64,000 bases of DNA from Ecdyonurus torrentis (GCA_949318235.1 OX439134.1:22697631-22761630), one strand, 5' to 3'. Numbered from the stretch's first letter, positions 1-10,747 are shown. Numbers and translations are program-made. Notes: generated from the letters alone by a model not told the origin.

Positions 1-245
1 TTGTTTGTTCATTTTTTATTTGTTTATTTGCCTACTTATTAGTGTATTTATTTATTTGTATATTTATTTACTTACTAATTAATTTATTTGTTTGTTTGTT
101 CATTTTTTATTTGTTTACTTACTTATTTGTGTATTTATTTATTTGTGTATTTATTTACTTATTTATTAATTAATTTATTTGTTTGTTTGTTCATTTTTTA
201 TTTGTTTACTTACTTATTAGTGTATTTATTTATTTGTGTATTAAG
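1..245. repeat. 91-bp tandem repeat built of TTTA/TTTG words
   Basis: The landmark word GTTCATTTTTTATTTG recurs with its C at 10, 101 and 192, an exact spacing of 91 bases. This gives about 2.6 copies of a 91-bp unit that is itself made of TTTA, TTTG and CTTA words. The array ends abruptly where family B begins. Open frames across it are low-complexity and not coding. Confidence 0.85.
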
Positions 246-250
246 GCAGT

Positions 251-632
251 GGGGGACCGACTTGGACCGGAAATCGCTAAAAGAACAACTATATTTTCCC
301 AATAATTTTTTGAACATGATTTAATTCCAATAAAACAAACACTATAATTTTCAAATAAAACAAAGTAAATTTAAAATATATTTTTTTATACCAAAAAAAA
401 TTTTAATTATATTTTTAATTGTAAAAAAGTTTCTAATTTGACTAAAATTTCCCGCTCAAATTTGAATTTTCACATTTACATGTTATCTTTAAAGTGTAAT
501 AACTTAAATATTTGATCGTGTTTTTACATGTTTGACATAACTTACTTTGTAAGTAACATTTCTTCTTTACTTTGTGTTATTTATTATTATTCGCAACCGT
601 CCTAGTTGGCGAGATATCAGTCGGTCACCTAC
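251..632 (+). mobile_element. Family B MITE, copy 1
   Basis: About 380 bp, closely matched over its whole length by 57921-58303 (shared words include CGGAAATCGCT, CACATTTACATGTTATC and GAGATATCAGTCGGTC). The ends are inverted: GGACCGACT at the left and AGTCGGTCAC at the right. It has no coding capacity, so it is a non-autonomous DNA transposon by structure. The superfamily is not determined. Confidence 0.8.
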
Positions 633-836
633 CCCCTTAATTTACTAATTTATTTGTTTATTTATTTATTTACAATTTGTTTTGTTTTTTTGTTTATTTT
701 CAAATTAATTTCCACTTTAGCATACATACCTACCTAGTACAACTATATTTGATTAAAATTGTCCTGTGGTAAGAACCAGTAGATCACTAGATAAATACTG
801 AGATGTGACGTCATAAATACTGCACATACATTTCTG
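633..836. other. AT-rich interval, nothing recognised
   Basis: The first part is TTTA-rich simple sequence. The rest is unremarkable apart from one TGACGTCA octamer at 806-813, outside any repeat I recognise. Confidence 0.5.
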
Positions 837-966
837 TAGTCTCACAAAACTGCAGAATATTGTGGGCAACTTTTGGAATTCATGACGTCATGAAATCCAG
901 GTCTACAATAGGAATTGTAAATCAAGTTGTTTAATTTACAAGTTTTCTCCCCAGTTTGTGAGGCTA
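837..966 (+). mobile_element. Family D MITE, copy 1
   Basis: Inverted ends TAGTCTCACAAA and TTTGTGAGGCTA bound a 130-bp element with ATGACGTCAT at its centre (882-891). The interior CATGACGTCATGAAATCC and the end TTTTCTCCCCAGTTTGTG recur at 50291-50734, which shows a dispersed family. Confidence 0.75.
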
Positions 967-993
967 CAATAAAGGTTACTGAAGTATTCTGAA

Positions 994-998
<5 letters not shown>

Positions 999-1080
<82 letters not shown>
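999..1080 (+). repeat. (TC)41 microsatellite
   Basis: Perfect dinucleotide tract beginning 32 bp after the end of family D copy 1. The Arg-Glu open frame on the other strand is an artefact of the repeat. Confidence 0.98.
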
Positions 1081-1082
<2 letters not shown>

Positions 1083-1691
1083 GATTTCTTTAATCTCTTT
1101 GTAATGACAAATTTCCAAAAAAAAAAAAATAATAAAAAGCTTGGTGTTTCCCAAAGTGTGTTGTGTGTTGATGGTTTCTTGCGAGCGAGCGAACGAGGTA
1201 ACAAAACCCGCGCACCGAGGCACCAAACATTGCACTCATCAAATGTGAGAGAAGAACAAAAAATAAATTTGAAATATCGCAGTACCTTCTGCTCAATTTT
1301 TTCTGACTGTCTCTGACGTCATCGCATCATATTTCATTTGTTTTTTTAATATAAAAGTTAATTTGTTTGTTTTACAGCAGTGACTAATGACACCAACTTC
1401 AAATAATGTAAAAAAAAAATCATAATTGTGAAAATGAAGCAAACTGCAATTCAATGTTACAGTTTGCCGTTGTTATACTTGACCTAACGCTGGTGACGTC
1501 ACACATTTTGTCGTTACATTAGGTATGTTCGTTATTGCTTTTTTTTTCTTTCTTTTTTGCTCGAAACAAGAAATATGACAATTACCTTATTTTTTGTTTA
1601 ATGTGACTGAACACTGAATCATAAGGTATAACAGGTGACAATAAAGCCTCATATGTCAACGCTTAGTGACGTCATAGCCGTTACTTTAAAC
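1081..1691. other. Non-coding interval with three TGACGTCA octamers
   Basis: No gene or repeat family recognised. TGACGTCA occurs at 1314-1321, 1494-1501 and 1667-1674, about 175 bp apart each time. Short open frames on both strands lack coding character. Confidence 0.5.
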
Positions 1692-1956
1692 TAATGCTGT
1701 TCGTAAACCGTGTCTGCTCCTAAAATGACAATCAACTATGGTTATTCAAATTTATAAGTGCATGAAAACAACTATTGACTAATTAAGGAACAACTGTTTT
1801 GAGGCCGACTTTAAGCGATTTCACTTACATCCGCTTCCGTTTCAACGTACAGCGCATGCGTAGTAAGTAGAAACGGAATCGGATGTGACCGAAATCACTT
1901 AAAGTCAGCCTCAAAACAGTTTTTCTTTATTAGTTAATATAGTTTACGATCAACAC
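1692..1956 (+). mobile_element. Family Q MITE, copy 1, split by family E
   Basis: The left part (ATGCTGTTCGTAAACC, CTCCTAAAATGAC) and the right part (AGTTTACGATCAACAC) match the two halves of the uninterrupted copy at 27372-27490. They are separated by the palindromic element at 1775-1936. TA is present on both sides of the inserted element. Confidence 0.7.
1775..1936. mobile_element. Family E palindromic MITE, copy 1
   Basis: A near-perfect 160-bp palindrome. TTGACTAAT-AAGGAACAACTGTTTTGAGG at the left is mirrored by CCTCAAAACAGTTTTTCTTTATTAGTTAA at the right, with GCGCATGCG at the centre. It is inserted in family Q and flanked by TA. Other copies are at 37004-37170 and 54479-54643. Confidence 0.88.
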
Positions 1957-2312
1957 AAAACTGCGTACAAGTTCTTCCAAACACTTATTTATTATTTAGG
2001 ATAAAATTAAATAGCTAAAAACCGCAGTAAAAAACACTTAATCCTACGTCGTATCATATTGCTTAGTTTTTTAGACCACTTGTAGCAAACTTGTATTAAG
2101 CTAGTGTCCAGTGACGATGAGAGAGAGAGAGAGAGAGGTAATGTGATCTCTCTCTCTCCACTTGATGTAACTAAATAGCCATGCAGCCAGCAGGCAATAT
2201 GTAGACCAGAGCTTAAACGACAACTGAGAGCTTTAATCCCCTACTTAATCCTGCACTAAACTTACACAGCTCAATGTATCATACGTGTGACGTCAGAACA
2301 CTGACAAAACTA
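1957..2312. other. Interval with short GA and CT tracts
   Basis: Contains a short (GA)n at 2119-2136 and a short (CT)n at 2147-2158, which together could form a small hairpin, and one TGACGTCA at 2288-2295. No gene seen. Confidence 0.5.
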
Positions 2313-2927
2313 CACCTGTTATCATTTTTATATCATTTACCTGGCTAGCTACTTCACCTGTAGTTATCATTTATATATCATTTACCTGTGTGCTACCTGG
2401 CTAGCTACTTCACCTGTAGTTATCATTTTTATAATATTTAGCTATGTACTACCTGGATAACTACTTCACTTAACTACTTCATAAGATTTACCTGTGTGCT
2501 ACCTGGCTAGTCAATTCACCTGTAATCATTTTTATATAAGATTTAGCTTTGTCCTACCTGTCTAGCTAAATCACCTGTAGTTATCATTTTTATTTAAAAT
2601 TTACCTTCGTGCTACCTGGCTAGCTACTTCATCTGTAATCATTTTTATATCATTTACCTTTGTGCTACCTGGCTAGCTACTTCACCTGTAATCATTTTTA
2701 TATCATTTACCTTTGTGCTACCTGGCTAGCTACTTCACCTGTAGTTATCATTTTTATATAAGATTTACCTTTGTACTACCTGGCTAGCTACTTCACCTGT
2801 AGTTATCATCTATATAATATTTAGCTATGTACTACCTGGATAACTAATTCACCTGTAGTTATCATTTTTATAAAAGATTTACCTTTGTACTACCTGGCTA
2901 GTTAATTCACCTGTAGTAATCATGTAC
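2313..2927 (+). repeat. Minisatellite, 50-59 bp unit, about 11 copies
   Basis: The word ACCTGGCTAGCTACTTCACC recurs with variation at about 2339, 2394, 2452, 2501, 2556, 2615, 2669, 2720, 2778, 2836 and 2892. The unit is roughly TACCTTTGTGCTACCTGGCT, then AGCTACTTCACCTGTAGTTA, then TCATTTTTATATAAGATT. Units vary by small deletions and by two variants (GGCTAGCTA and GGATAACTA), which suggests an old, diverging array. Confidence 0.92.
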
Positions 2928-3375
2928 AGTATATAACCTACAAAACTGATTTCTATTGGCTTGTGGCAATACAATGCAATCAGATGGAGATTTCAGCTGT
3001 CGTAAAACTCTTATTTAAATACGTATTATTTCCATATGCCAATACAGTTCAATATTTAATTGCAAAGACTGCAGTGACGCGATTCAAGCTGAAGATTGCA
3101 ATGTTGTGTGTGACTGACGGACTATACATCAGTTTTCTAAGTGACGTCACAATCACGAACAAGTCGTGATAATAAGGAAACATCAAATCCCACGCAACTT
3201 CTCAAATTTGAGACTCTATATTCGAGTCAGTTTACATTACTGTGGCCAATGTTACTTTACATGCCTAGGTTACATACTATTTCCACGGTTTATCTAGGCT
3301 GATGTTGGCCTGATATGTACAGCGCCAATTAATATGACAAATTGTACAAGATTGTACAGTACATATTGTAAAAGA
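2928..3375. other. Unassigned non-coding interval
   Basis: No convincing gene. One TGACGTCA at 3142-3149. The 68-residue open frame at 2963-3169 has no splice or coding features that I trust. Confidence 0.4.
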
Positions 3376-3815
3376 TAATATTGTTGTTGTTTGACGACTA
3401 CGGCTGCACTATGCTACGTAAAATATAGTCGCCTTGCAGTGCAGCTTTCATACTTTAGTATAGGGTGTATGCATTCATGTTAAAGTCGACGCCATGTTGG
3501 ATCAGTCAATAACATAGGCCACATAAGAAAATGGCTCATTTTGCAAGTTTAAAAATAGTAAGCAACATTTTTGAGAGAATTGACGTTTTTAATAGGTTGA
3601 ATTAGTATCTCAAGTATATGTGAGAAAAATAATAACAGAAAAATAACTGATTTCCCAAAGAAAATTGCCAAAAACGAAGTTTGTCCTATGCTGAGCAATG
3701 TTTTTTATTACTCCAGTATGGCGTCCAAGCGCATTAAATATGACGTCATGCGGATACACCCTATTGCAAAGTAACTTTGCTGTACAACATAGCTAACTGT
3801 GCAGTAATAATATTA
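3376..3815. repeat. Family K dispersed repeat, copy 1, split by family A
   Basis: The left piece (TTGTTGTTTGACGACTAC) and right piece (AACTTTGCTGTACAACATAGCTAAC) flank family A copy 1. Similar words occur at 21362-21525 and 39277-39436. The family is diverged and its ends are not defined. Confidence 0.45.
3461..3763 (+). mobile_element. Family A MITE, copy 1
   Basis: A full-length copy of the most abundant family. The left end is TAGGGTGTATGCATTCATG and the right end is TATGACGTCATGCGGATACA followed by CCCTA. The terminal inverted repeat is about 12 bp and TA flanks it. Diagnostic interior words are AACATAGGCC, TTGAATTAGTATCTCAAG, TTTCCCAAAGAAAAT and GTTTGTCCTATGCTGAGCAA. It has no open frame of note, so it is non-autonomous. 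In this list + means the ATTCATG end is on the left. Confidence 0.9.
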
Positions 3816-4207
3816 TAATTTCCAGTTTCTCAAGGTCAAAGCTGGACTGCTATTAAAATATAGTGACTAATAAAGTTTAGTTTAAATTGTCTAAATTTTA
3901 GAATTAGATCGCACACGTGTTCGCCATTTCATACAAAAGGTCGACGCTTGTTAGAAAAAAATATATAAAAAATGTTATTCCCATATAAAATATTCAAAAA
4001 AAAAATAATAATAATAATAATAATAAAAATAACATTATTAGTCGGGAGTTGCAAAAATGTTAGCTCAGTTCAAATCATTTTTCTTTTATTACTGCGAATA
4101 AAAATATCAGAAACGTCACAAAAAAATTTATACAAAAATTTTGATATTACAAAAATATAATAATGAAGTCTTAAAGAACCGGATAATAATAATATTATTA
4201 TATAGCT

Positions 4208-4210
<3 letters not shown>
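3816..4210. other. AT-rich interval
   Basis: Contains a short (AAT)n run near 4003-4026. No gene or known repeat family seen. Confidence 0.5.

Positions 4211-4297
<87 letters not shown>
4211..4297 (+). repeat. (GA)n microsatellite
   Basis: Uninterrupted GA tract of 87 bases. The Arg-Glu frame across it is not coding. Confidence 0.98.
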
Positions 4298-4299
<2 letters not shown>

Positions 4300-4626
4300 G
4301 GCTCTTTTTATGTCTCTAGTAATAATACAACAATTTTTTTATACTCTTCACAAAAAAAAAAATTATATAAAAATGAAAAAGTTGTCTTTGTTTGAAAAAT
4401 ATTATATCTCAACTTATACATCTACAGTCGAACCACCTGGAGAACGAGTTCGGAGTTTTGGAATTTAAGAGGGCTCTTCTGCAGGGACACAGGAAGGCGG
4501 AAAAGGTCTTATAGACTGTGTTTATATCTGTCAATAATAATAATCATAATAGTGGTCATAGACCAAGGCTCTGACTTACACGTAAAGCATGTATTGTACA
4601 TCACATATTGTTACGTTACATACACT
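4298..4626. other. Unassigned interval
   Basis: AT-rich sequence with no recognised gene or repeat. Confidence 0.4.
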
Positions 4627-4942
4627 CTTGCCAAAACAAGGTCGTTCCCGCCAAAAGCTGTATCCGCGGTGCTAAACAAATCAGAGAGCGTGTTATAAAC
4701 CTACTAGCCAATCACAGTTGACTTTACAAAGTTAATTACACTGTACCCGCTCGAACTACAGTTCGCGCCACGTAAGGATGTGACCAATAAGAGAACGCCT
4801 AAAAACTCTCCATTTAGTTAACATTACCCCACCTCCTAGTGACCTTGAACGCTAGAGTGTCTATTGGCTGCCCAGGGGGAGTCGATAAATCGCCCACATC
4901 CTTACGTGATTTCTAGTGTAGTATTGGGAGAAGTTTATATGT
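4627..4942 (+). mobile_element. Family N repeat, copy 1, split by element O
   Basis: Shares GCCAAAACAA, CCCGCCAAAAGCTG, CAATCACAGTTGACTTTACA and AGTATTGGGAGAA with copies at 8380-8534 and 51672-51825. Relative to those, a 160-bp block is inserted between TCGAACTA and GTATTGGG. It carries an E2F-like site (TTCCCGCCAAAA) and CCAAT-type boxes (CAAATCAGAG here is degenerate, AGCCAATCACAG is intact). Confidence 0.75.
4759..4918. mobile_element. Element O, TA-flanked insertion
   Basis: The 160-bp block interrupts family N exactly. TA is at 4757-4758 and 4919-4920. Subterminal inverted words CACGTAAGGATGTG and CACATCCTTACGTG lie about 10 bp from each end. Only one copy is seen. TA target choice suggests a Tc1/mariner-type MITE, which is an inference. 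Confidence 0.6.
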
Positions 4943-5064
4943 ATCTCTTCAGTACAAACCAATATAACTTAATTGAAAAACGTTTGAATACCAACTTGAA
5001 ACGTTAATTCTTTAGTGGAAAACAATGAGCTCTTCATATTTTAAAAAACTTTCTACAGAAATTT
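4943..5064 (+). repeat. Family S dispersed repeat, copy 1
   Basis: CTCTTCAGTACAAACCAATA through TTTTAAAAAACTTTCTACA is a diverged match to 57665-57800 and to the reverse of 12685-12838. It starts where family N ends. Confidence 0.55.
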
Positions 5065-5139
5065 GTTCTTAAAAAATGCCTGAATTGCAACTTTTTATTT
5101 ACTATTTTCAGTGTAACTTTGGCGAAATAGGAAGCTAGA

Positions 5140-5288
5140 GCATAAATTACGTAATTTATGCTGTATTTATGTCTTTATAGCACACAATATATGCTAAATT
5201 CGAACATAATATTGCTGTACAACAGAGTAGTTACGCTATATAACATAGTTATTATGTGTATTATAAATGAGCTAGCATAATTAGTAGA
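5140..5288 (-). mobile_element. Family I MITE, copy 1
   Basis: Begins GCATAAATTACGTAATTTAT and ends GAGCTAGCATAATTAG, the hallmark words of family I. It is shorter than the full-length copy at 40889-41108, so it is partial or internally deleted. Confidence 0.7.
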
Positions 5289-5537
5289 TTATTATTGCAG
5301 TTTGAAGAGTGCGGACTATATATAATTAACCAAGTACACTCTGAGATGAGATGAACTGTATACGACGTGGTCCAGATAAACTGGAGTATGTACTGTATAT
5401 ATATATATATATATACATCTTGTTTTAATCTGCGAGTCATAATCTTTTGTGTTCTGAGAACAAGTCAATATTCAACATCAGTATGCAGGCAGCATCATCT
5501 GCTTCGCAAAATATCAAATATATATCTGTGTAGCAAA

Positions 5538-5690
5538 TTGACCAGGATACAGGGTGTACCTCACGTAATTGATATATATACAGGGTGTTCTCACGTAATT
5601 GACCAGTCTACAGGTTGTACCTCACGTAATTGACCTATATACAGGGTGTCTCTCACGTAATTGACCAGTATAGAGGGTGTACCTCAAACC
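5538..5690 (+). repeat. 31-bp minisatellite, 5 copies
   Basis: ACAGGGTGTACCTCACGTAA followed by TTGACC recurs at about 5549, 5580, 5610, 5640 and 5672, a period of 30-32 bp. Sequence decays towards the right end. Confidence 0.88.
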
Positions 5691-5729
5691 TCAAGTAATG
5701 TAATACATACAGAGGGACTGCAAAGTAAA

Positions 5730-6801
5730 CGCACGGAAAATAAAATATACTTAAATTAAGCAAAAAGCTAGTATTAAAATGCTGTGTTTTGCAATAGAGA
5801 CAGTCCTAACTGAGAATTAGTAGGGCGGTATGCTAGCCCCGCTCCTACCTGCGCGCAGCATAGCATACCTGTCGGTCAGGAGAAATAGACTCAGGTGAGA
5901 TGGGCTTGCAACCTCACCCCTAGTATATTTGAGTTAGCACTAATATACTAAATTTTAGAATTGGACCGCAAAATGGCGTACATGAGATTTTTTAAAAATA
6001 ATTTTGTGTATTAATTTTATTATTAATTAATATAAAAAATAAACGTTGGTAATAATTTGAAATATTCAATGAAATGAAAAATTCCCGAGGTGTATGTTCT
6101 TAGTTTATTATAATTGTATGCAAATATACTTTCATATAAATTACATAATTATAAATCATATCATAATTTGTTAGTAGCGGTGGACAGAGGACCATTTTTT
6201 TTCAATGCGTCGATCGGGTTTGGCTACCATAGGCCATATCGATGAATATATTAAATATAATATACCATTGTGTAACTACATGACGACTCATTTTGAACCT
6301 TATTTGTCTGTGCGATTACTTCATTTTTATTTTTTATGTAAAATCGTCACTTCTAATTCTATTTGCATGAAATACGCGGTAATTAAGACAGTTTAAGTAT
6401 TTTTATAAATCTGATAGTTTAGATCAAATTACTTTCTTCGTGGTCTCCTGAAAAATAGAGAAACGTGGCCATTTCAATAGAGATTGGCTGATTTTAGCAA
6501 TGCTAGCTCCTAGTTCGCGGGAATACTAGATCGGCTCAGGCGGGCTAAGCACACCTGCGCTGGCAGTCAGGTGCCGCTCCTCCTAGATCTCAGGTGACAT
6601 AAAAACTATATGACCATATACTGACGCTAGGTACCGCTCCCCCTAGATCGCAGGTGGTATAACATCTAGTGCTAGGGTTTTGGCGTCACTTATGCTAGAG
6701 ATGCAGGTTACTCAGATCTTGCGCGCATGTACTAGGGCGCGGGCTTATTTGCGTTAGTATGCTAATCTACTTAAATTTAGCACATCTTTTTTTTCCGTGC
6801 G
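5730..6801. mobile_element. 1.07-kb element W1 with CGCACGGAAAA inverted ends
   Basis: The left end CGCACGGAAAATAAAATATA and the right end (reversed) CGCACGGAAAAAAAAGATGT form a terminal inverted repeat. Inside each end lies a GC-richer zone (about 5810-5930 and 6495-6770) with degenerate iterated words such as CTAGATCTCAGGTG, CTAGATCGCAGGTG and CCGCTCC. The AT-rich core has a 63-codon open frame at 6205-6396 of unknown worth. The layout resembles the larger element at 59095-60768. Confidence 0.6.
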
Positions 6802-7495
6802 ATGTTATACAGTGAACACCACAGCTCTGATGCAAGGAATGTTAAAGCTCAAGACGGCTATCGCAATTCTTATCTCACCCCTGCGATAGGGTCCATAACG
6901 TTAGCATGGTCCAAACTAATATTGCTGCGCTAAGAAAATCGCTAAGAAAATATCGCTGTCCTTGGCTTTGTCAGTGAAAATCGCTAAGAAAAAACCGCTG
7001 TTCTATAGGCTTTATTATATATCATTAAAAATCTCTCTGTTTTACATCACAGTAAAGCAGGGCTCAACAACAACAACATTATGTTGTACAACAAACTTTA
7101 TGCACTTTATTATTTATGTACTTGCATAATGGTTCACTGCATGATACACACCGAACCGAGATAAATGTAAAGTAGATAAACGCACGTTGAATGTTGTTAA
7201 ACACACAGCTGCACCGTCACATACCAGTAGATTTATTATTACGTCGAGCACTATTGTTTTATTATTGTTATTTGAAATACAATCTAGCGTCACAGTGAGC
7301 AGTAAATAATGTTGAAAATCGTAAATCATGAATTGTAGCCGTCATCTCGGCAATTGGAACTGATGTATGTATGTATCCAATATTTCATACTGTTATATTT
7401 CAAATATATTTTATATCCAATCTATTGAAGATAAATTTTAATATTAGTGGTGATAGCTCACAATAAAAATCATCACACATGCTCATATCACAGAA
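6802..7495. other. Interval with short direct repeats
   Basis: AAAATCGCTAAGAAAA occurs three times in degenerate form between 6935 and 7000. A short match to family K (AACAACAACATTATGTTGTA) lies near 7068. No gene seen. Confidence 0.4.
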
Positions 7496-7567
7496 TAAAT
7501 AAATAAATAAATAAATAAATAAAGAAATAAATAAATAAAGAAATAAAGAAATAAATAAATAAATAAT
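7496..7567 (+). repeat. (AAAT)n microsatellite with AAAG variants
   Basis: Tandem AATA units with occasional AAGA replacement. Confidence 0.93.
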
Positions 7568-7640
7568 CGTCTTTATTCAAAAAAAGCATAAAAGAAAATA
7601 CAATTTATGAAATAATAATAATACAAACAATATCAACATA

Positions 7641-7917
7641 TAGGGTGTATCCACATGACGTCATACTGAATGCGCTTCGATGCCATACTGGAGCAATGAA
7701 TTACATTGCTCACTTCAGATAAGAACGAACAAACATGGTTTTTGGCTATTTTCTTTGCATGGAAAATTATTTTAAAAAAAAAATGTAAATATTATTTTTC
7801 TCACAACCTAATTCAGCATCAATGTTCTCAAAAATGATGTTAAATTTTAAATGTGTAATTTTCCTATACCGACCCATTTGAGTGCTCACATATGGCGTCG
7901 ACTATATAACCACCCTA
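7641..7917 (-). mobile_element. Family A MITE, copy 2
   Basis: Reverse orientation. It starts TAGGGTGTATCCACATGACG (TGACGTCA at 7656-7663) and ends ATGGCGTCGACTATATAACC then ACCCTA. Interior words TTTTCTTTG and TTTCTCACA match the family. Confidence 0.88.
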
Positions 7918-8012
7918 TATAAAATGTATGACACCATGGTGAGTGGACATATTGTATAATAATAATGTATGATGAGATTTGACGTGGAGAAACATGGAAT
8001 ATCAAGAGTGAG

Positions 8013-8036
8013 GAGAGAGAGAGAGAGAGAGAGAGA
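8013..8036 (+). repeat. (GA)n microsatellite
   Basis: Short GA tract, continued imperfectly to 8048. Confidence 0.9.
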
Positions 8037-8048
8037 AGAAAGAGAGAG

Positions 8049-8330
8049 CATTAATTAACTCCTAGACATAAGTCACTTGGTGACGTCACCACTACATAGA
8101 GCTCTGATTCCCCAAGCCAAGGTCAGAGGTCAACCTGGTTACATGACTTACATATGTGTCCTCTTTGTCTACAAGCATGGCAATGATATTACATGTATTG
8201 TGTGTGCAAGCCAAGCCAATGACCAGAACACAACAACTGGACCATGCAGTCCTGCCTTGCTTTGCTTTGACGTGACATAACCTTTGTAACAGGTGACTTG
8301 TAAATTTAATCACCATAATCTAGTTTGTTT
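8049..8330. other. GC-richer non-repeat interval with possible regulatory motifs
   Basis: Base composition is clearly richer than its surroundings. It contains TGACGTCA at 8081-8088 and a DR1-type half-site pair AGGTCAGAGGTCA at about 8120-8132. Overlapping open frames exist on both strands, which argues against real coding. It could be a regulatory island or an unrecognised repeat. Confidence 0.35.
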
Positions 8331-8379
8331 GCTTGTTTTTTAATTAAATTAAATTAATGAAAATCATAAAAAAAAGAGG

Positions 8380-8534
8380 CTATGCCAAAACAACGTCTTT
8401 CCCGTAAAAAGCTGCATCCGTGGTGCTAAACCAATCAGAGACCATTTTATAAACCTATACTAGCCAATCACAGTTGACTTTACATTGTTAATTACACTGC
8501 ATTCACTTGAAGTAGTATTGTGAGAATTGTATAC
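8380..8534 (+). mobile_element. Family N repeat, copy 2
   Basis: An uninterrupted 155-bp copy. It has ACCAATCAGAG and AGCCAATCACAG (two CCAAT boxes about 33 bp apart). The E2F-like site is mutated (TTTCCCGTAAAA). No clear terminal inverted repeat, so the class is uncertain. Confidence 0.75.
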
Positions 8535-8651
8535 GTTATTTCAATTTTTAGGACAGATCTATTTCTTCTAATTAGCTCATTAATTTCAAAATCTTATTTT
8601 ATTATATTGATTAAATATTAAAAAACTTTAAATATTATTAAATGATTTTCT

Positions 8652-8654
<3 letters not shown>

Positions 8655-8690
<36 letters not shown>
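8655..8690 (+). repeat. (CT)n microsatellite
   Basis: Perfect CT tract. Confidence 0.97.
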
Positions 8691-8693
<3 letters not shown>

Positions 8694-8879
8694 AATTCAC
8701 ATAATTGATGGTTTTTAATCAGCTTGGCACAGTTTAACATCTCTAAACTAGCTGATCAAATTCAATAATCATTATTCAATGATTATTATAATTCCATAAT
8801 GTCAAAGTTGTTGCTGTTGTTTTTACTACATTTCTCTAATGATTAACATACAATCCTACGTATAAACAACAGGTCCGAT

Positions 8880-8963
8880 GAAAATGAGTGAGTTTCCCAT
8901 ACCGGCCCATGATATTTAGTGCTCACATATGGCGTCAACTTTGATATGAAGTCAACCACTCTA
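8880..8963 (-). mobile_element. Family A MITE, copy 3, fragment
   Basis: Only the end lacking TGACGTCA remains: CATACCGGCCCATG, GCTCACATATGGCGTCAACT, then ACCACTCTAT. Confidence 0.75.
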
Positions 8964-10489
8964 TGCAAAGTTATAGCAATTGTATAAGGTCCTCATGCTG
9001 TACTTTGATTAATCATACTTAATTATATCTCCGATAAGTAAGTACGCACAGTTTACTGTAACTATATATAACATGGTTATACATGAACATGATAAATAAT
9101 ATGATTAATTGAGACATCTCTCCATCAAGTAGATTAGAAATAATTGCACCCACAATTAACCTTATTTAATTGACATATGTTACAATCTAAATCTCGGTCA
9201 ATAATAATAATAAACATATCATCTATCTATCTGGACTTATTAAAAATAAACATATCATCTATATTATATCTGTATATACTTATTAATTACAATATCTTTT
9301 GACTCTACGCTGATTGATGTGAGAAAAGCTTACGCATGCTCTGAGCCAACTTATTTTTATGATCTAACAAATAACAGTGCAGTGATTACAACTTTATTGC
9401 AAAATATATAGCACATGAAGTCAATTTATTGCCAATCTTTATTGATTTTAACGTTGAACGTGACCGACTTCAATTGTTTACTTATTTCTTTATTTGTTTA
9501 TTAATATTCATTTGTTTATTTGTTGAGCCTACATTATTACTCCCGACATTTGGTTAACACAACCCACCTCAGTAAATTGCGCCAGTACTCTCCGTTTCTC
9601 TCCGTAATAAAAAAGATTATAATGTTTCAATCAAAGTTCAATAATTTTAATTAGTTATTTTGATGTTGCTATTAAAAAGTTTATACTAAAAATATGATCT
9701 AAGTTGATATAACATGGGCGGGCATACACACAAAAATAAAACTATTTTATGTTCTTTCATAAAAGCCGTGACTGCAGCGAGTAAGTATTTTATGTAACAT
9801 GATGTTCTTTAAAATGATTATTAACTCATCGGCCGGCCAGAGAGATAGAGAGAGAGGGGGGAGGGGGAGAGCAATGCGCTCTCGGAACAAGTTATTAAAC
9901 AATATTCATGGGCCTACTCTCACCAAAATATAAATTAAAACAAAAATACCCCGCGGCGGCTAAAACTTTAATTACTATAACAAAATATATAAGCACTAAT
10001 TTTTTATGAATACAATATTCATTAATTACTTTATTTTGCCTGCTTATGAAGGTAAAAATAATTATTATATAATGTTCCAAATTTACATTTTTTTAATTTA
10101 GTTATTTTATTATAAAAATTATTATCTTGTCCAAAATTAACATTTAATTATTTATTTATTCACTATATTTTTATTATACATATTTTTTTTTATTGCTAAA
10201 CAAATAAATAAAACAAAGTTTATTTTTCATGTTTTGAAAATGCGAAAGGTTGATATAATTATATTTTCTATGCTTGCCATGTTATTTTTTTCCCACATAA
10301 CCGATGGATAAATCGATTTGAAATTTGGTACATATGCTATTAAAGTCAATACAAACTTATTCTGGAAAAAAAAAAAAAAAAAAAAAAAAGTTAAAAAAAA
10401 ATTTTTTATTCAGTAAAAAAAATTATCGAGTAAAAAAAAATAATAAAAAAAAAAGTTGCGAGGTTAATTGTTAAGCAAAGCTCGGAGTG
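8964..10489. other. AT-rich interval, nothing recognised
   Basis: Simple AT-rich sequence with a purine-rich patch at 9839-9870 (GAGAG/GGGGGAG) and a poly(A) tract at 10366-10389. No gene or repeat family found. Confidence 0.5.
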
Positions 10490-10720
10490 GTTACTTATAA
10501 TATAGTCTGTATAGCTAGCTCGCGAGCACGTGGGCTGCGGCTCAAGTTACCATGTGTGACGTCAGAGCAGTAGATTGACCTCAGGCTCTCTCTCTATGGA
10601 CCAGGACTAAGCAACTTTGGGCACTGCACAGAGTAACAAAGTCGTCCTGCCTCAACGATCAATCACAGCCACCGAGTACTGTGGGTGCCACACCCCTAAC
10701 TTACTACGGTAGAAAAATAT
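10490..10720. other. GC-rich island
   Basis: A sharp rise in GC over about 220 bp, with CTAGCTCGCGAGCACGTG near 10512-10530 and TGACGTCA at 10557-10564. There is no open frame with splice signals. It could be a regulatory element or an old repeat. Confidence 0.35.
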
Positions 10721-10747
10721 GTTTGCAAACTTTTATTACATTTAAAT

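Noticed and set aside
936..1235. Open frames with long Arg-Glu, Leu-Ser, Thr-Asp-Arg-Gln, Cys-Val or Thr-His runs here and at other microsatellites
   Set aside because: They are translations of dinucleotide or tetranucleotide repeats and have no independent coding evidence.
6205..6396. Captured gene in element W1 by analogy with W2
   Set aside because: The frame is 63 codons with no clear splice sites, stop-proximal AATAAA or raised GC. The analogy alone is not evidence.
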